Shown here: piece after piece, positions 60,995 to 64,000 of the stretch | How the letters are laid out: the number at the start of each line of letters is the position of its first letter | Position numbering within the stretch: the stretch's first letter is position 1 | Source of the DNA: Neocallimastix lanati (nom. inval.) | Taxonomy: Eukaryota; Neocallimastigomycota; Neocallimastigomycetes; Neocallimastigales; Neocallimastigaceae | Assembly (NCBI GenBank): GCA_016946835.1 | Contig: JACVTC010000092.1 | Coordinates: forward strand, 338,501 to 402,500 | Direction: 5' to 3' | DNA: 64,000 bases | Program-made: the position numbers and the translations under genes | Notes under the pieces: model-generated | The model's database searches: none | Told to the model about the DNA's origin: nothing | What the model saw: the letters and a program-made list of their open reading frames with translations, nothing else

Positions 60995-61982
60995 TTAAAT
61001 ATTAATTATTTTTTTAATTAATAATTTTAATATTTAAATCTCTTAAACACTTCAACCATAATTCAACGAATTCATTTCTTTTTCTTTTTTCTTTTTTTAA
61101 TGGAATTTTCTTATTTTTATAATATTTAGTTAAGGCGTTTATCTTAATTTTTTTGGTATATATTTAAATATGTTTATTACTTTTTTTTATTTATTTAGTT
61201 ATATATTTAGTTATTTAATTATTTATATATTTATTTATGATTGTAGAATATCTTAAAAATTCATGGCTTTACTTTAAATTATTTACAAGCCATATTACGA
61301 AATGCACACTCCCCTTTCACTACATTGGTAATAGTAATTGTTAATCTACATGAAATTTTTAGTACTCTATAATTAATACGAACTATATTACATCAATGTA
61401 TTATATGATTTAAGCCATATTATAAATATATAAATAACATCTAAAATTTATAATTTGTAAAGTAGTACTCTTTAATATCTTAAGACACTCTCTAGGTATT
61501 GTAGATTACTCATAATCTTAATCGATATAAATAAAGATGACATAATTAAGATTAAATCACTAACAATAATAATAATAATAATAATAGTAATAGTAATAGT
61601 AATAGTAATAGTAATAGTAATAGTAATAGTAATAGTAATAGTAATAGTAATAGTAATAGTAATAGTAATAGTAATAGTAATAGTAATAGTAATAGTAATA
61701 GTAATAGTAATAGTAATAGTAATAGTAATAGTAATAGTAATAGTAATAGTAATAGTAATAGTAATATGAAAAGCATTTTCTGATGTGTAAATAATTATCT
61801 TTATTAATAAAATTTATCGAAAATTATGTCCAATCATTATACGATCCACACGACTTTATAGATTTTTATAAATATAGTTAATCTAAAATTTTATCATATA
61901 AATATTAAAATTTATTATAAATAATATTTTTGTGGCTTTATTAATTTAGTGAAATTTATTATAAAAAATAGATAAATTTTTA
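60995..61982. repeat. Spacer with an orphan MULE end and an (AATAGT)n array
   Basis: An orphan right terminal repeat (AAGCCATATTACGAAATGCACACTCCCC, about 61,288-61,315) has no left partner found. A hexanucleotide (AATAGT)n array with a few AAT units at its left edge spans about 61,565-61,765. No gene was found; a leucine-only frame on the minus strand is an artefact of the array. Confidence 0.8.
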
Positions 61983-64000
61983 GGGGAAGTTGCATTACGC
62001 CAATTTTCACGTGATATATATATGTGGCTTTATCTATTTTGCGCTACATAATATTACTTTATTGTATTATTTTGTTAACTTTAATTTTTAAATTAATTAT
62101 TAAGTGAATAATTAAATAAATCATATAATGGTTAGATTTTATGATTTTAATTCTTTTATTTAAATGTTATTAAAAATATAAATGTTATTAATAATTCTTT
62201 TATTTAAATGTTATTAAAAATATAAATGTTATTAATAATTCTTTTATTTAAATGTTATTAAAAATATAAATGTTATTAATAATAATTATTTTACTTAAAT
62301 GTTATTAATAAAAAAAACACATAAAAATATAAATGTTATTAATAATAATTATTTTACTTAAATGTTATTAATAAAAAAAACACATAAAAATATAAATGTT
62401 ATTAATAATAATTCTTTTACTTAAATGTTATTAAAAATATAAATTTTATTAGTAATAATTCTTTTTTTTAAAAATTATTAAACGAAATAATAATTATAAT
62501 GATAAAACTATAAATTATACATTGTATTTGAATATTTATTAAAACTGTATAAATTTAATATGCTTTATAAATTAAATTATTGAATGACAGAATTCTGATT
62601 ATTTCATTTGGTCATTCCTCATTTCTTAATTATTTATTATAAAGTAATATTTATATTTTATTATTTAAATCAGTTAAACAATCAAACCACAAATTAATAA
62701 TATTATTTCTATCACATTTAGCATCAATTAACTTGGCTTTCAATACTTTTGTAGCGTTCAATTAAGACACTGATTTCATTAGCTTTTTTTATTGCTCTTT
62801 TTTTTATTTTCCAAATTCCTCTTGTTTTTCTTTGATAATCATAATATGATAAATCATAATATGATAAATGTTCAAGTTCATTTAATTTATCTATTAATTC
62901 ATAAAAAGATGGTTTTGTTGGAAATAAATTATTTAAATAATTATTGAGTGATTCTGAAACATTGTTTGTTATATGTTCTATATTATTATAATAATTCCAA
63001 ATTTTCATATCATAATCAATTAAATATTGTTTTATAAAAATATTCTAAAAATTTTAAAAATTGACAATAATTATTTTTAATGGATTTAATTTTAATTATA
63101 ACATAAATATCAAATATATATTCAGGATTTATAAATGGTAAATTTGAAATAGTTTTATAATAAATAAATATATTATTATTATTTTTTACTTTATTATAGC
63201 ATAATTTATTTTTTTTAATTTCTAGTGATTTTTTATAATGCCAAATGCAATATTTAATATTTGTATTAGGAAATATTGTTTTTGCTGCTTTATATATGGC
63301 CCTTTCAAAATCACAATGTAAATTTTTGGTTCAATTCTAATATTATAGTTACATGTATTAGCATTTTTTTTCAATTTTTCAAATAACATTTTATATGTTT
63401 CTTGTTCTTTATTTTTTAATATTGCAAAAGAAGAAGTGTAAAAACTATCTAATTCTTTAGCATAAGTTCTTGTAATAAATACTTGATAACTAAATTTAGG
63501 GGCAATAAAAAATGTACCATCAACAAATATATCATCATTATATTCCCTAAATAATTTTACTTGAAAAGGGGATTGAAAAATTATTAAATTAGAATTTTTG
63601 AATATCATAAAATTTTCACCTCGCTTTGTTTTATAATATTCATATTCACTTGGAATTTCAGCAAATGTTGTTACATTGGATGGTAGTTTTTTATTTAAAT
63701 TTCTTGATATTTGGAATTTAATTGAATTATATTCTGGACATATAAGTCCCATTTCTTTAGAAATTTTATTATATAGGGGTTTTATTTTTATACCAAAAGG
63801 AATTGACAAAAGTTCAATTCCATCTTTAATTTTATGTTTCATTATAGATAGGGAAACATCGTATTCATTTTCAGGATGAATATGTGAACTATTATACTTT
63901 AAAATTTCTTTCTTATCATTTAAAATAATAAAAGATTTACATTTATTTATTTTTTTATATTCTGTACATTTATACACTTTGGAATTATCTTTTCTTTTAT
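61983..64000 (-). mobile_element. Mutator-like element, minus strand, 5' end beyond the window
   Basis: GGGGAAGTTGCATTACGCCA at 61,983, followed by CACGTGA, is the 3' terminal repeat of the subfamily at 35,704-38,786. The flank reads AAATTTTTA, similar to the target of that copy. The transposase runs on the minus strand from the right window edge down to about 62,645. Just inside the end is a roughly 60-120 bp tandem repeat of TTTAAATGTTATTAAAAATA-type units (62,155-62,470). Confidence 0.82.
62645..64000 (-). pseudogene. FLYWCH-MULE transposase, interrupted, 5' end outside window
   Basis: The frame enters from the right edge (KRKDNSKVYKCTEYKKINKCKSF..SSHIHP, FLYWCH-type finger). It continues intact through LPSNVTTFAEIP, FVDGTFFIAPKF (first Asp) and TRTYAKELDSFYTSSF to about 63,330. 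There a frame change breaks the CDFE region (second Asp). Further stops follow, and the last part (63,008-62,724) holds NNIEHITNNVSESLNNYLNN with a duplicated LSYYD. It is a DNA-transposon gene, recently active by appearance but now broken. Confidence 0.85.

Noticed and set aside
61552-61776. Poly-leucine minus-strand frame
   Set aside because: Translation of the (AATAGT)n array.

Overview
The window is overwhelmingly A+T, with long poly(A)/poly(T) runs, (TA)n, (AAT)n and (AAAAT)n tracts and short spliceosomal introns, so it is eukaryotic nuclear DNA. Together, the extreme AT bias, a giant intron-free bacterial-type NRPS, abundant FLYWCH/Mutator-like (MULE) transposons, a yeast-type BPL1 and a fungal-type CaM kinase fit an anaerobic gut fungus (Neocallimastigomycota) best. 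A social amoeba such as Dictyostelium is the main alternative on composition alone. The organism call is an inference.

Layout. 3-19,424 (+): the 3' 19.4 kb of a nonribosomal peptide synthetase gene with six adenylation domains in view. It ends in a terminal condensation-like domain and has no thioesterase. 19.4-28.1 kb: gene-poor DNA with a MITE end, two opposed Ty1/copia relics, a candidate LTR, a short MULE with a perfect 9-bp target duplication, and a possible second transposase scrap. 28.1-30.8 kb (-): biotin-protein ligase in five exons. 31.8-33.0 kb (+): PEX3, divergent from BPL1. 33-40.5 kb: a cluster of MULEs and MITEs (34.0, 35.05-35.63, 35.70-38.79 and 38.96-39.35 kb), an inverted minisatellite and a compound (AAT)n array. 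40.8-43.3 kb (-): an intron-rich CaMK-family kinase. 45.8-53.9 kb (-): a 2,603-residue coiled-coil/leucine-rich-repeat protein in two exons. 57.2-61.0 kb: a MULE that carries a nested, GC-richer, SINE-like insertion. 61.98 kb to the right edge: another MULE on the minus strand.

The host genes do not form an operon or an obvious pathway. BPL1 (biotinylation of carboxylases), PEX3 (peroxisome biogenesis), the kinase and the scaffold-like LRR protein look like ordinary housekeeping or regulatory genes. The NRPS stands apart: it has no introns, its modules are near-identical, and its domain organisation is bacterial in style. The most notable findings are its homogenised module array with a second adenylation-domain lineage at every third position, the non-heptad (15- and 33-residue) repeat rod in the LRR protein, and a MULE/MITE family that can be followed through its terminal repeats and target duplications, including elements whose ends are iterated copies of one short unit.
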